Shown: positions 11,595-20,708, counted from the stretch's first letter. The stretch is DNA of 64,000 nucleotides from Mesorhizobium sp. WSM3626 (GCF_000513935.1 NZ_AZUY01000001.1:259382-323381); one strand, 5' to 3'. Program-made: numbers and translations. Notes: generated by a model from the letters alone, not told the origin.

Positions 11595-11834
11595 GATCAC
11601 CACCCCGGTCCGCGACGAATTGCCGAAAGATAGTAAATCGTTAGCGGATGTTGGCGCGCCGATAAACAGTGCGAGGAAAATTCCTCAACTATATCAGGGG
11701 AAACTTCCACGCAGGGCCGGTGATCGTGGTGATCGGCCCTGGCAGCTTGTTGACTTTTCTCGCCGCGGCCTCTCCCGTTGCGATGCTGTCCCGGCCGAAG
11801 CAGTCGAACGGCCGGCACTCGATGGAAGGGACCG

Positions 11835-12242
11835 ATGAGATTTCGATTTCTGCTTGCGATAGCGACCATCCTAGCCGCCGTCTTCGGGACGTCCGCCGCG
11901 GCTTTCGCCTACGGCGCCCATACCACGACCAGCCTCAACGTTCGTACCGGGCCTGGCGCGGAATACGCCAAGGTCGGGACGCTGCCGGCCGGCTTCCGGG
12001 TTGACGTGACCGGCTGCCAGCCTGGCTGGTGCAGGATCCATGGCGGCGGTGTCAGCGGCTGGGCCAGCTCCGGCTATCTCTCGCGAGCCCAAGTCGTGCA
12101 TCCGCCGGTTATCATCGCGCGCCCGCCGCATCGCCCGCCATACTGGCACCATCGGCCCCATCACCGCCCGCCGCACCATCGCCCACCGCACAAGCCGCGT
12201 CCCGGCAAGTGCAAGATCGCGCCCGGTTTTTCCTGCAAGTAG
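11835..12242 (+). CDS. SH3-domain exported protein with His/Pro-rich tail
   Basis: A 135-residue secreted protein. Signal peptide (residues 1-25, FLLAIATILAAVFGTSAAAFA), then one bacterial SH3 domain with the usual SLNVRTGPGAEYAKVGTLPAG and GWCRIHGGGVSGWASSGYL, then a low-complexity tail with repeating H-H-R-P-P units between about residues 97 and 122, ending in a Cys-containing KCKIAPGFSCK. SH3b domains bind peptidoglycan or proline-rich ligands; the histidines could bind metal, but that is conjecture. The start has GGAAGGG 4 bases upstream. Confidence 0.88.
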   Translation: MRFRFLLAIATILAAVFGTSAAAFAYGAHTTTSLNVRTGPGAEYAKVGTLPAGFRVDVTGCQPGWCRIHGGGVSGWASSGYLSRAQVVHPPVIIARPPHRPPYWHHRPHHRPPHHRPPHKPRPGKCKIAPGFSCK

Positions 12243-12454
12243 GCCCGGTTTCCTGCAAACGGATTGATAGCGTCTGATGCGGCACAAGGGGTGCCGTGAT
12301 GGATGGGGGCCGCTGGCCCCGATCCGCATTTGTGCGTTCATCGGCCTGGTCAGGCAAGGCCCACCGTGGTGTCAGGAGGGTAGCCGTTGACCGGAACGCC
12401 GGCGGGAAGGGCGCGTTAACGTCGCGATCCCTGAAACTGATGACGAGGTTGGCC

Positions 12455-13660
12455 ATGGCCTTTCGTGATTTGGCGCAAACTCAGAACGAGGCCGGCGACG
12501 TCCTCGCGATCCCGACTGTCGCGGCGATGATCGCGGTGCTGTTTGCCGGCAGCACGGCGCTGACGCCCCTCTATATCATCTACAAGCAGCAATTCGGCTT
12601 TTCGCAGATTACCTTGACGCTGATCTACGCGGTCTATGTTGTCGGCAATCTCGGCGCCTTGCTGGTGTTCGGCGGCGTGTCGGATGTTGTCGGACGCCGG
12701 CCCACTGCGCTGGCGGCGATGATCGTGGCCATTGTCAGCGCGCTTATCTTCCTGTTCGCCGGAAATGTCGTCTCGCTCGACGTGGCGCGCATCCTGAGCG
12801 GGCTTGGCATCGGCGTTGGCGCCGGAACGGGAACCGCCTGGATTGCCGAGCTTCTCCCCGCCGCCGACAAATCGCGTGCCAGCGTCATCACCACCAGCAC
12901 CAATTTCCTCGGTCTCGGTTTCGGATCGCTGATATCGGGCCTATTGGCTCAATACGAGCCCTGGCCCCTGCGGCTGGTCTTCGTCGTCTATCTCGTGGCA
13001 CTCGCGGTGGTGGCGGTCCTGGTCTGGCGCACCCGTGAAACGGTGGCGAAGCCGGGTGGCCTCGGGCGGATTTCGATGCGGCCGCGCCTCTCCGTACCTC
13101 AGAAGATACGCACGCACTTCGTCGCGCCGGCGGTGACCGGTTTCGGCGCGATGGCGCTGGTCGGCTTCTATGCCGCGTTGGCGCCGAGCATCCTGGCGCA
13201 GCAGCTGAACGAAACGAACCATGCCGTTGCCGGCGCACTGTTCTTTGAACTGGCGATCGTCGCGGCGGCCAGCATCGTGTTGCTGATGCGGGTGCAGAGC
13301 AGCAAGGCCATGCTGGCCGCCCTGGCCCTGATGATCCCTAGCGTGCTGGTGTTGGTGGCGGCGCAGATGCTGGCCTCGATGACGCTGATGATAGTGGCGA
13401 CGGCCTGCTGCGGTGTCGCGGCCGCGCTTGGCTACCGAGGCGGCCTGCAGGTGGTGAACGAGATCGCACCGCAGGACCGCCGTGCCGAAGTGGTGTCCAG
13501 CTTCTTCGTCTGCTGCTTTGTCGGCAATGCCTTGCCTGTCATCGGCATCGGCGTCGTGTCGACCTATGCCAGCCCTGTCGCCGCGAGCCTGGCCTTCGCG
13601 GCCATGATCATCGTGTTCGCGCTGGTGGCGCTCGCCTTCGGGCTCAGACAGAGGCGCTGA
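12455..13660 (+). CDS. MFS transporter
   Basis: A 401-residue, twelve-helix major facilitator. The loop 2-3 signature GGVSDVVGRRPTALAAM and the helix 5-like GLGIGVGAGTGTAWIAELLP are clear. Closest in feel to sugar/drug efflux-type MFS proteins; the substrate is not predictable. The ATG at 12455 is preferred since GAGG lies 7 bases upstream; another ATG at 12440 is in frame. It stands alone, convergent with the MATE gene 24 bases beyond its stop. Confidence 0.93.
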   Translation: MAFRDLAQTQNEAGDVLAIPTVAAMIAVLFAGSTALTPLYIIYKQQFGFSQITLTLIYAVYVVGNLGALLVFGGVSDVVGRRPTALAAMIVAIVSALIFLFAGNVVSLDVARILSGLGIGVGAGTGTAWIAELLPAADKSRASVITTSTNFLGLGFGSLISGLLAQYEPWPLRLVFVVYLVALAVVAVLVWRTRETVAKPGGLGRISMRPRLSVPQKIRTHFVAPAVTGFGAMALVGFYAALAPSILAQQLNETNHAVAGALFFELAIVAAASIVLLMRVQSSKAMLAALALMIPSVLVLVAAQMLASMTLMIVATACCGVAAALGYRGGLQVVNEIAPQDRRAEVVSSFFVCCFVGNALPVIGIGVVSTYASPVAASLAFAAMIIVFALVALAFGLRQRR

Positions 13661-13684
13661 GACAGCCGCGCCAGCAGCCGCGCT

Positions 13685-15157
13685 TCAGCCGTTCGGCGTT
13701 TCAGGTGTCATGTTCGCGCGCTGGCGCGGCACGCCGAGCCCCGTGTCGGGCGGCTCGCCGGCAGCCGGCCTGTTCTCGATCATGTGCAAGGTGCGCCAGC
13801 CGCCGAAGCGGTAGTAGGCCGCGGCCAGGACCAGCGAGGCGATCGAACCGGCCGGGAAACACCACCACAGCGCTTCCTCGCCGATCACGCCGCGCATGTA
13901 ATAGGCAAAGCCGGTGCGCACGATGAGCACAGAGATCACCAGGATGATCAGCGGCGGCATCACGGCACCCGTGGCGCGCACCGTGGCGAACAGCACGATG
14001 GTGATGCCGAACAGGATGAACGACCAGGATGCTACGGTGTTGATGTGGGCGGCGATATCGATCGCGGCGCTGTCACTGCTCAGGAACAGGCCCAGGATCG
14101 AGCGGTCGAAGACCCATAGCAGCGCGACGAGGGCGCCGGTCAGGACGAGGTTGAAGCCGACGCCGGAGGCGGCAACGCGGCCGATCCGGTCCCAGCGGCC
14201 GGCGCCGACATTCTGCGCCGCCATGGAAGAAACCGCGGCGCCGATCGCGAGCGCCGGCATCTGGATGTAGGTCCAGAGCTGCGCGGCGATGCCGTAGGCG
14301 GCGGCGACTTGCGAACCATAGGAATTGACGATGCCCATCACCGTCAGTGCCGCCGCCGAGATCACGATCATCTGCAGGCCCATCGGCACGCCCTTGAAGA
14401 CGACGATGCGCAGCAGCGCCGGATCCGGGCGTAGCAGGGCGAGATTGGCGCCGGCCAGCCGCAATGGATGTTTGCGCGCGTAGAGCACGACGAGAATGGC
14501 GATAACGCTCACGGTCTGGCCGATCAGCGTCGAGGTGGCGGAACCGGCGATGCCGAGTTCGGGAAACGGGCCGATGCCGCGGATGAGCAGGGGATTGAGC
14601 ACGATGTCGAGCACGACCGCCAGCGCCATGAAGATGAAGGGCGTGCGGGAATCGCCGGCACCGCGCAGCACGGTCATGACGAAGGACAGGAGGTTCATCA
14701 TCGGCACGGCGACGAAGATGATGCGCAGGTAAGAGCGTGCGAGCGGCAAGGCGTCGGCCGGCGTGCCAAGCGCGCCCAGGATGGCGTCGACCCAGATCCA
14801 GCCGCAGACCGCGAAGACCACCGAAACGAGGAAGAAGAAAGTAGCGCTGGTGCCGACGATGCGGCGCGCCTCGGGCAGGTCGCGCGCGCCGACCGACTGC
14901 GCCACCAGGATGGTGGCCGCCATGCCGATGCCGAACACCGTGCCGAGGATCAGGAACAGGACAAGGTTGGCGTTGGAGGTCGCCGTCAGCGCCGATTCGC
15001 CGAGGAAGCGGCCAACCCAAACGGCATTGACCGAGCCGTTCAGGGATTGCAGCACGTTGGAGCCGAGCACCGGCAAGGCGAAGAGCAGCAGCGTGCGTGG
15101 GATCGGGCCGCTGGTCAGGTCGCCGGTGCGCCGACGCGCGGGCATTTTTTCGTTCAT
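13685..15157 (-). CDS. MATE family efflux transporter
   Basis: A 490-residue, twelve-helix multidrug and toxin extrusion protein that exchanges Na+ or H+ for organic cations. The two internal halves each show MATE hallmarks: LFALPVLGSNVLQSLNGSVN and VQ-like VAQSVGARD in the first, MQMPALAIG-like YIQMPALAIGAAVSSMAAQN and VGAGRWDRIGR in the second. The C-terminal 30 residues are hydrophilic. The ATG at 15157 is chosen; an in-frame TTG three codons earlier is unlikely to be used. Confidence 0.94.
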   Translation of the reverse strand: MNEKMPARRRTGDLTSGPIPRTLLLFALPVLGSNVLQSLNGSVNAVWVGRFLGESALTATSNANLVLFLILGTVFGIGMAATILVAQSVGARDLPEARRIVGTSATFFFLVSVVFAVCGWIWVDAILGALGTPADALPLARSYLRIIFVAVPMMNLLSFVMTVLRGAGDSRTPFIFMALAVVLDIVLNPLLIRGIGPFPELGIAGSATSTLIGQTVSVIAILVVLYARKHPLRLAGANLALLRPDPALLRIVVFKGVPMGLQMIVISAAALTVMGIVNSYGSQVAAAYGIAAQLWTYIQMPALAIGAAVSSMAAQNVGAGRWDRIGRVAASGVGFNLVLTGALVALLWVFDRSILGLFLSSDSAAIDIAAHINTVASWSFILFGITIVLFATVRATGAVMPPLIILVISVLIVRTGFAYYMRGVIGEEALWWCFPAGSIASLVLAAAYYRFGGWRTLHMIENRPAAGEPPDTGLGVPRQRANMTPETPNG

Positions 15158-15340
15158 GGCCGACAAAGCCTATCTCGAGTCCGGTGCGCGATGATTGCAG
15201 ATTCAACCCGACAGGTCGATGCGGGGGCAGCGGGAAGCGCGGTCCACGGTGCTCATGCCATGGTCCATCCTGTTCTCAAAGCCACCGGAATGGGATATTG
15301 ATCCCAAGCGCGTTGGGCCGCGTTTCTCACCGGGGGGTTC

Positions 15341-16144
15341 ATGTCCGATATTCCGCTTGTTCCTGAGCGCCTGAGCCGGCGCGCGTTTGTTGGCGCGTCC
15401 GCTTTGGGCTGCGCTTCCGTCGTTCTCTCGGCGTGCACCACGACCGATGTGGCGCCGCCGGCAGTGGCGCCGGTCCCGCCGTCGGCTGCGCCAAGCGAGC
15501 CGGCTGTCGGCGATACCGCAACCATGTATGCGGCGCGCACCGACGAGGGTTATCAACTGCCGGCCATCCCGGTTGCCAAGCTCGATCCGAAGTTCGTGCG
15601 CCAGATCGTGGCCGATCCGACCGGCGAAAAGCCTGGCACGATCGTCGTCGATGTTTCCGAGCATTTCCTCTATCTGGTGCGCGACGGCGGAAAGGCCATC
15701 CGCTACGGCGTCAGCCTCGGCAAGGCCGGTTTCGGATGGACCGGCAGCGCCGTGGTCCAAGCGCGCAAGAAGTGGCCGGTGTGGACGCCGCCGCCGGAAA
15801 TGATCCAGCGCCGGCCGGAACTGGCGAAATACAAGGACGGCATGCCGCCCGGACCGCAGAGCCCGCTGGGCGCCCGCGCGCTCTATCTCTTCCGCGACGG
15901 CAAGGACACGATGTACCGGCTGCACGGCACGCCGGAATGGGATTCCATCGGCAAGAACGCGTCGTCCGGCTGCGTGCGCTTCATGAACCAGGACATCATC
16001 GACCTCTACGGCCGCGTCAACGGCCCCGCCCAGGTCTTCGTGCGGCCCAACCTGTCTGCCGCCGGCAAGATCATGGCCGTGTCGGGCAGGACGGCCGAGC
16101 CGATCGATGCGGGCGTGCCGAAGGACGCCGAGTTCTTGAAGTAA
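15341..16144 (+). CDS. L,D-transpeptidase (YkuD) lipoprotein
   Basis: A 267-residue cell-envelope enzyme expected to make 3-3 cross-links in peptidoglycan or attach proteins to it. The N-terminus has a Tat-like SRRAFVGA followed by a hydrophobic stretch and the lipobox-like VLSAC at Cys31, then an Ala/Pro-rich linker (residues 37-55). The YkuD domain has the catalytic motif HGTPEWDSIGKNASSGCVRF with active Cys. It carries the inserted W-T-P-P-P-E-M segment typical of rhizobial members. Convergent with the phytase-like gene. Confidence 0.94.
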   Translation: MSDIPLVPERLSRRAFVGASALGCASVVLSACTTTDVAPPAVAPVPPSAAPSEPAVGDTATMYAARTDEGYQLPAIPVAKLDPKFVRQIVADPTGEKPGTIVVDVSEHFLYLVRDGGKAIRYGVSLGKAGFGWTGSAVVQARKKWPVWTPPPEMIQRRPELAKYKDGMPPGPQSPLGARALYLFRDGKDTMYRLHGTPEWDSIGKNASSGCVRFMNQDIIDLYGRVNGPAQVFVRPNLSAAGKIMAVSGRTAEPIDAGVPKDAEFLK

Positions 16145-16160
16145 GCCTTCACGACCTGCT

Positions 16161-16189
16161 CAGGCGGACGCGCCAGGCGCGCCCGCCTG
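16161..16189. terminator. GC-rich hairpin between convergent genes
   Basis: CAGGCGG (16161-16167) pairs with CCGCCTG (16183-16189), and the inner bases CGCGCC/GGCGCG can extend the stem. It sits between the stops of the L,D-transpeptidase and phytase-like genes. There is no T-run, so termination is inferred from position only. Confidence 0.4.
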
Positions 16190-16200
16190 TGCAGTGATCG

Positions 16201-17670
16201 TTACTTCTTGCCGAGACCCGGCAGCGTCATCTGATAGACTAGGAACATGGTGTCGACATCGGCGCCGTCATCGGCCTTGTAGGATGCGCCGACCTGGAAG
16301 CCGTCCTGGGCGAGGAAGTCGTTGTCGTTGCCGACGAACAGGAAATAGTCGTCGGGCAGCTTCGGATCGAGGACGCTGGCCAGCGACATCGCTTCCCATT
16401 TCTCCGAAAGCTCATTGTGGTCCTTCGCCCCACCATTATGCAGGCCGAAGCGGCCAAGCTCGGCGGCATCGTTGATGTCGATGAACGGCGTCAGCTTGGC
16501 CGGGGTCACCGAGGGATCAAGCACGCCCTTGGGTGCGACCGGCTTGTCGGCCGCGTCGAAGGCGCCGCCCGCGATGTCGGTCGCCCCGGACACATCGACG
16601 ATGTTGATCTGGCGGTAGAGCGACGCATCACCCTTCTTCAGGCCCTGGCCGTTGCCGCTGTCGCGCGCCAGCATCAGGAAGGATGTGTCCGAAAGCGCCA
16701 CGATCTCGCTCTGCGCGGCGACCTTGGTCTTGCCCTTGGCGTCCTTGAACACCGGCAGCGGCACGACGTATTCATGCGCGAGCTTCAGATGGGCGAGGTC
16801 GGAGGCATCGTAAACCAACGCCCGGGTGTTCTGGCGCGTCGAGGGTGAATCGCCGCCGTCCTGCCTCGGCGCCGACTGCAGCACGGCGATCAGGAACTTG
16901 CCGTCCGGCGTCATCGCCATGCCTTCGAGGCCCTGGTTGTTCTGGCGCCCGGTTTCGGGATCCTTCGGATCAGGGTCGGCGGCACCCGGGCCGGGATTGT
17001 CGGAGGAGAAGTTCGGCGTTCCCTTGCGCATCGGCACGAGGGCTGCCGGCGGCTGGGTCGCCGACATCAGGCGGCCTTGCGCGGAGAACCTGTAGATGTT
17101 GGGGCCGTACTCGTCGGAGATGAACATCGAACCGTCGGGCAGCCGCACGATGGCCTCATTGTCGAGAGCGAGCTTGCCGTTGGTGGCGACGGGCAGCATC
17201 GGCATGTCGCCGGCCGCGGCGCGTACATCCGACAGCGGATCGAGGCCGGTGGCATCGGCGCCCTTGTCGTCGGTGAGAAGCATGGTGTCGGCAAGCGTCG
17301 CCTTGACGCCCGTCTGCTCCTGGCCGGCGGCGGGAGCAGCACCCGGCGCGACAGGCGTGAACTCGATGCCGATGGTGTTGAGGCGCGGCCGGTAGTCCGT
17401 GGTGCCGGCGACATTGTAGCCACGGTCGGGCAGGAGCCAGAGCGATCCCTTGTAGGTGCCGGCATCATGGGTCCAGCCTGTAGTGTCGATTGCCATGCCG
17501 GAGCCCGAGCCGAAGGTCTCGCCGAACTTGTCGCGCTGAGCAGCCGGCATGCGGCCGACGCCGACCAGGCCCTTGTTGATGTAGGCCACGCTGTCGGCAA
17601 GCGCCGGTGTCAGGGCGGTGAACAAGGCCAGCGCGACGCCGAGCGAGGCGGTTCGGTGCAGGTGTTTCAT
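16201..17670 (-). CDS. Esterase-like activity of phytase family protein (PF13449), exported
   Basis: A 489-residue secreted protein. A signal peptide (residues 1-25, TASLGVALALFTALTPALA) is followed by a beta-propeller-like domain: SGSGMAID near the start, WLLPDRGYN, EAIVRLPDGSMFISDEYGP, and GLEGMAMTPDGKFLIAVLQS. Members are annotated as phytase-like phosphoesterases but few have been tested. The start at 17670 is supported by AGAGG upstream and by the signal peptide; the frame stays open further left but without homology. Confidence 0.9.
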   Translation of the reverse strand: MKHLHRTASLGVALALFTALTPALADSVAYINKGLVGVGRMPAAQRDKFGETFGSGSGMAIDTTGWTHDAGTYKGSLWLLPDRGYNVAGTTDYRPRLNTIGIEFTPVAPGAAPAAGQEQTGVKATLADTMLLTDDKGADATGLDPLSDVRAAAGDMPMLPVATNGKLALDNEAIVRLPDGSMFISDEYGPNIYRFSAQGRLMSATQPPAALVPMRKGTPNFSSDNPGPGAADPDPKDPETGRQNNQGLEGMAMTPDGKFLIAVLQSAPRQDGGDSPSTRQNTRALVYDASDLAHLKLAHEYVVPLPVFKDAKGKTKVAAQSEIVALSDTSFLMLARDSGNGQGLKKGDASLYRQINIVDVSGATDIAGGAFDAADKPVAPKGVLDPSVTPAKLTPFIDINDAAELGRFGLHNGGAKDHNELSEKWEAMSLASVLDPKLPDDYFLFVGNDNDFLAQDGFQVGASYKADDGADVDTMFLVYQMTLPGLGKK

Positions 17671-17891
17671 GGACAATCCTCTTTGTGACGAAGCATGCCG
17701 GAGCGGCCGAAGGACAAAAACGGAATGAGGTGCCGCATCGACGATGCCGCGCGCGCCTCCCCAAAAGCGATCTAAGGCGTGAACATGATGCTTGCGTGAC
17801 AGTGCGCGATGCCGGTCCGCTGGCGTACTGGACACATATGTCTAGCACATATAGAGTGCCGGCTTCGAACTGATCGGAAGGGAAGCCTTGA
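17671..17891. other. Intergenic region upstream of the phytase-like gene
   Basis: About 220 bases with no credible gene on either strand. It should hold the leftward promoter for the phytase-like gene. An AT-rich stretch with ACATATGTCTAGCACATATA at about 17831-17850 contains CATAT repeats that could be a regulatory site or a breakpoint scar next to the truncated gene remnant to the right. Confidence 0.4.
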
Positions 17892-18101
17892 GGCCGCCGC
17901 GTAGGCTTCGTCACCTCGGGCGGATTTGGCTACACGATCAGCAAGAGCGTCGCGCTGGCGTTGGTGGACGACGATTTCGCCGGGGAGGGGACGCAGCTTT
18001 GCGTGCACATTGTCGGCGTCGAACGGCCTGCGCGGATCTTCGCGGCCTCGCCCTATGACCTAGGGCAAGGTGATGCGGCAATGAGGAGGAATTCGCGATG
18101 A
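17892..18101 (+). pseudogene. 5'-truncated remnant of a GcvT-type (sarcosine/dimethylglycine dehydrogenase-like) gene
   Basis: The frame starting near 17895 reads VGFVTSGGFGYTISKSVALA, then continues to a VERPARIFAASPYD-like end, which is the C-terminal barrel of aminomethyltransferase (GcvT_C) domains as found at the end of FAD-dependent sarcosine/dimethylglycine dehydrogenase-like proteins. Only about 65 codons survive: an in-frame TGA at 17889 ends homology on the left and there is no start codon. Its TGA stop at 18099-18101 overlaps the ATG of the mttB-family gene (ATGA), so the lost gene was coupled to it. In rhizobia such oxidoreductases often neighbour mttB homologues (recalled). Confidence 0.68.
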
Positions 18102-19648
18102 TCGATGACGCGGCTCGGGACAGCAGGCGCGAACGCCGGCGCGGACGCACGGGCGAGGCCGGCAGCGAATCAAGCCGCAAGCCCAATTACCGGTCGCTGA
18201 AGAATCCATTCCTGCCGCAGCCGATCTTTTCCAACGACCAGGTGGCGTCGATCCACGACACGGCGCTGCGCGTGCTGGAAGAACTGGGCATCAAGGTGCT
18301 GCTGCCTGAGGCGCGCGAGATGCTCGCCCGCGCCGGCGCGCTGGTCGATCCCGAAACCGACATGGTGCGCATCGGCCGCGATATGGTGGTGGCAGCCTTA
18401 GCCTCGGCGCCGCGATCGATCCACGCCAATGCAGGCGCGCGCGCTCGCGACCTGTCGCTCGAATTGGGCTCGATGACATTCCTGGCGGGCTCCGGCGCGC
18501 CCAACGTCACCGATCTCGACCGCGGACGGCGGCCCGGAACGCTGGTCGCCTTCGAGGAGCTCATCAAGCTGGTGCAGCATTTCGATGTCTTGCACATGCT
18601 GGGACCGTGTATCGAACCGCAGGACATCGACAATCGTTTTCGCCACTACGCCGTCAATCGGGCGCAGCTGACACTCTCCGACAAATTCCCATTCGTGTTC
18701 GCGCGCGGCACGCCGCAGGTCGATGACAGTTTCGAGATGATCAGGCTGGCCCGCGGGCTGTCCGAAGAGGAGTTCCGCTCGGGCGCGCATTGCTACACCG
18801 TCATCAACACCAACTCGCCGCGCCAGCTCGATATTCCCATGGCGCAAGGCATCATCGACTTCGCCAAGGCGGGCCAGGTCCTGATCATCACGCCGTTCTG
18901 CCTGGCCGGTGCGATGGCGCCGATCACGGTGGCCGGCGCCTTGACGCTGCAGCATGCCGAAGCGCTCGCCGGGCTGACGCTGGCACAGATCGTGCGGCCG
19001 GGCGCGCCGGTGGTCTACGGTTCCTTCTCCTCCAATGTCGACATGAAATCCGGCGCCCCGGCCTTCGGCACGCCGGAGCACGTCAAGGCCACGCTCGGTG
19101 CAGGCCAACTGGCGCGCTTCACCGGTCTGCCCTGGCGCTCGGGCGGCGGCAGCGCTGCCAACATTTCGGACGCGCAGGCCGCGCACGAGACGCAGTTCGC
19201 GCTGTGGGGCTCGGTGCTTTCGGGCGCCACCGTCTGCATCCATGCGGCCGGCTGGCTGGAAGGGGGCTTGAGTGTTTCCCTGGAAAAGCTGGTCACCGAC
19301 ATCGAAGCGCTGCAGACGGTCGCGGAACTTTGTACAACAACGCCCGGCGACGACGACGCAATCGGCTTCGAGGCCATCGCCGAAGTGCAGCCGGGCGGCC
19401 ACTTCTTCTCGGCCAGCCATACCATGGCGCGCTACCGCACCGCCTTCTACGAGCCGCTGGTGGCCGACTGGTCGAATTTCGGCAACTGGACGCAAAGCGG
19501 GTCGAAGAACGCCACCGAACGCGCCACCGGCATCTGGAAACGCATCCTCGCCGATTTCGAGCCGCCGGCAACGGCGGCCACGTCAGGCGTGCTCGACGCA
19601 TTCATCGCGAGGCGCACGGAAGAGGGCGGCGCGGCACCGGTGTCGTGA
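18098..19648 (+). CDS. Trimethylamine methyltransferase (MttB) family protein, non-pyrrolysine type
   Basis: A 516-residue member of the MttB superfamily. It lacks any in-frame TAG, so it belongs to the pyrrolysine-free branch, whose studied members demethylate glycine betaine or other quaternary amines onto a corrinoid protein. Seen: LEELGIKVLLPEAREML at the N-terminus, GSGAPNVTDLDRGRRPG, and the barrel segment PLALAGATAP-like FCLAGAMAPITVAGALTLQHAEA. No corrinoid protein or corrinoid methyltransferase gene is adjacent. The ATG overlaps the stop of the truncated upstream remnant; AGGAGGA at 18083-18089 serves as ribosome-binding site. Confidence 0.92.
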   Translation: MIDDAARDSRRERRRGRTGEAGSESSRKPNYRSLKNPFLPQPIFSNDQVASIHDTALRVLEELGIKVLLPEAREMLARAGALVDPETDMVRIGRDMVVAALASAPRSIHANAGARARDLSLELGSMTFLAGSGAPNVTDLDRGRRPGTLVAFEELIKLVQHFDVLHMLGPCIEPQDIDNRFRHYAVNRAQLTLSDKFPFVFARGTPQVDDSFEMIRLARGLSEEEFRSGAHCYTVINTNSPRQLDIPMAQGIIDFAKAGQVLIITPFCLAGAMAPITVAGALTLQHAEALAGLTLAQIVRPGAPVVYGSFSSNVDMKSGAPAFGTPEHVKATLGAGQLARFTGLPWRSGGGSAANISDAQAAHETQFALWGSVLSGATVCIHAAGWLEGGLSVSLEKLVTDIEALQTVAELCTTTPGDDDAIGFEAIAEVQPGGHFFSASHTMARYRTAFYEPLVADWSNFGNWTQSGSKNATERATGIWKRILADFEPPATAATSGVLDAFIARRTEEGGAAPVS

Positions 19649-19771
19649 GATAGCTCGCGGATCCACCGTCCTGAATTGTGGCCGTTGTCCCGGAACCCGC
19701 GGCGCGTCCCACGCATTCATGGATGCGGGCCAATGCCTGGCTCCATTCGCGAGCCGTTGAGGGAGGACGAC

Positions 19772-20086
19772 ATGGGTTTCGACCAGTATCACGAACCGCC
19801 GGAAGAACTGTCGCAGGAAGTGCGGACCTTTGCCCGCATGATCGCCTCGCTGATCGAGGAGGCGGAAGCGATCAACTGGTACGAACAGCGCATGTCGGTA
19901 GAGAAGGACCCGCAGGCCAAGGCGATCATGAAGAACGCGCAGAGCGAGGAGTTCAAGCATTTCGGCATGGACCTCGAATTCCTGCTGCGCCAGAAGACGG
20001 ACTGGCGCGTGGAACTGAAGGAGATTCTGTTCACCACAGGGGATATCGTGAAGGCTGGCGAGAAGGGCGAGAAGAAGGTGGATTAG
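19772..20086 (+). CDS. Encapsulated-ferritin-like protein (EncFtn family), no encapsulin partner
   Basis: A 104-residue two-helix protein. It aligns by eye along its whole length with Rhodospirillum rubrum EncFtn: HEP-x2-EL near residue 7, SLIEEAEAINWYEQR (Glu29, Glu30, Glu32, Trp36, Tyr37), and SEEFKHFGMDLEFLLR (Glu60, His63). These match the iron ligands and neighbours (Glu32, Glu62, His65, Trp38) of the characterised ferroxidase, which forms a ring inside an encapsulin shell. It lacks the C-terminal encapsulin targeting peptide, and no encapsulin gene follows; instead an AT-rich island begins. Start chosen from GGGAGG 5 bases upstream. Confidence 0.82.
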   Translation: MGFDQYHEPPEELSQEVRTFARMIASLIEEAEAINWYEQRMSVEKDPQAKAIMKNAQSEEFKHFGMDLEFLLRQKTDWRVELKEILFTTGDIVKAGEKGEKKVD

Positions 20087-20141
20087 AAATTCACGATGAT
20101 TAAACCGCCTAATCCATAAGTCTATTTTTCGGAAAAGCTAA

Positions 20142-20708
20142 CTATTGTGGGAAGATTTTCTGCCTCCTAGCCTCATCCAATTTAAGTTCGACCTGTTTTG
20201 TTGCATTCTCTGCTTCAGCGAGAGAAATATGAGGCTTAAGCCTGTTAAGGATTTGAGCGCGTGCATCAGCTGTTTTGGTCGGATTCTCGCTCATGATCAT
20301 TAATGCGGTGGCAATTTTTTCAAGGGACTTTACGTCTCGATCGCCGACCCATTCGACAACGAAACTCACCTTCTTTTTGATCCTCTTGACCTTTTCCTGA
20401 TGTCTTTCAAGAAAGCGAGTTCCCCATATCTCGGTTACCTCAAAGGATGGCCCATAACGGTCCTGCAAAACCACTAGTGAAATTAAGTTCGCATTCCGAA
20501 CTATAGCTAGTTCGCTATGGAGTTCAAAAGAATATGGTCCATGTTTGTACAATATAAAGTCGTAATCAAGTTCGTCGACGCCAAAGCTTTTCAATATAAA
20601 AGCGGTTTTCTGGATGTGCGTCTCACCACACCAACTCCCTTTCTGCTTCAATTTAATGGTTAAATCGAGTATGATCGACACTCTGTCGTCTTGATGGGCA
20701 GGGTTCAT
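20142..20708 (-). CDS. YwgA/SocA-like (Panacea-type) hypothetical protein
   Basis: A 188-residue soluble protein. Residues about 15-70 show HIQKTAFILKSFG, then YDFILYKHGPYSFELHSEL, the pattern (QK...F...YDF..Y.HGPYS.EL) shared by B. subtilis YwgA and the SocA/Panacea antitoxin fold. The C-terminal half is charged and helical. The ATG overlaps the stop of the HD-domain gene (ATGA), so the two were translated together; YwfO (an HD protein) and YwgA are also neighbours in Bacillus as I recall. Function is unknown; antitoxin or defence roles are conjecture. Assignment is by motif only. Confidence 0.7.
   Translation of the reverse strand: MNPAHQDDRVSIILDLTIKLKQKGSWCGETHIQKTAFILKSFGVDELDYDFILYKHGPYSFELHSELAIVRNANLISLVVLQDRYGPSFEVTEIWGTRFLERHQEKVKRIKKKVSFVVEWVGDRDVKSLEKIATALMIMSENPTKTADARAQILNRLKPHISLAEAENATKQVELKLDEARRQKIFPQ

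Noticed and set aside
18098..19648. Pyrrolysine-dependent trimethylamine methyltransferase
   Set aside because: There is no in-frame TAG and no pyl gene; it is in the non-pyrrolysine branch of the family.
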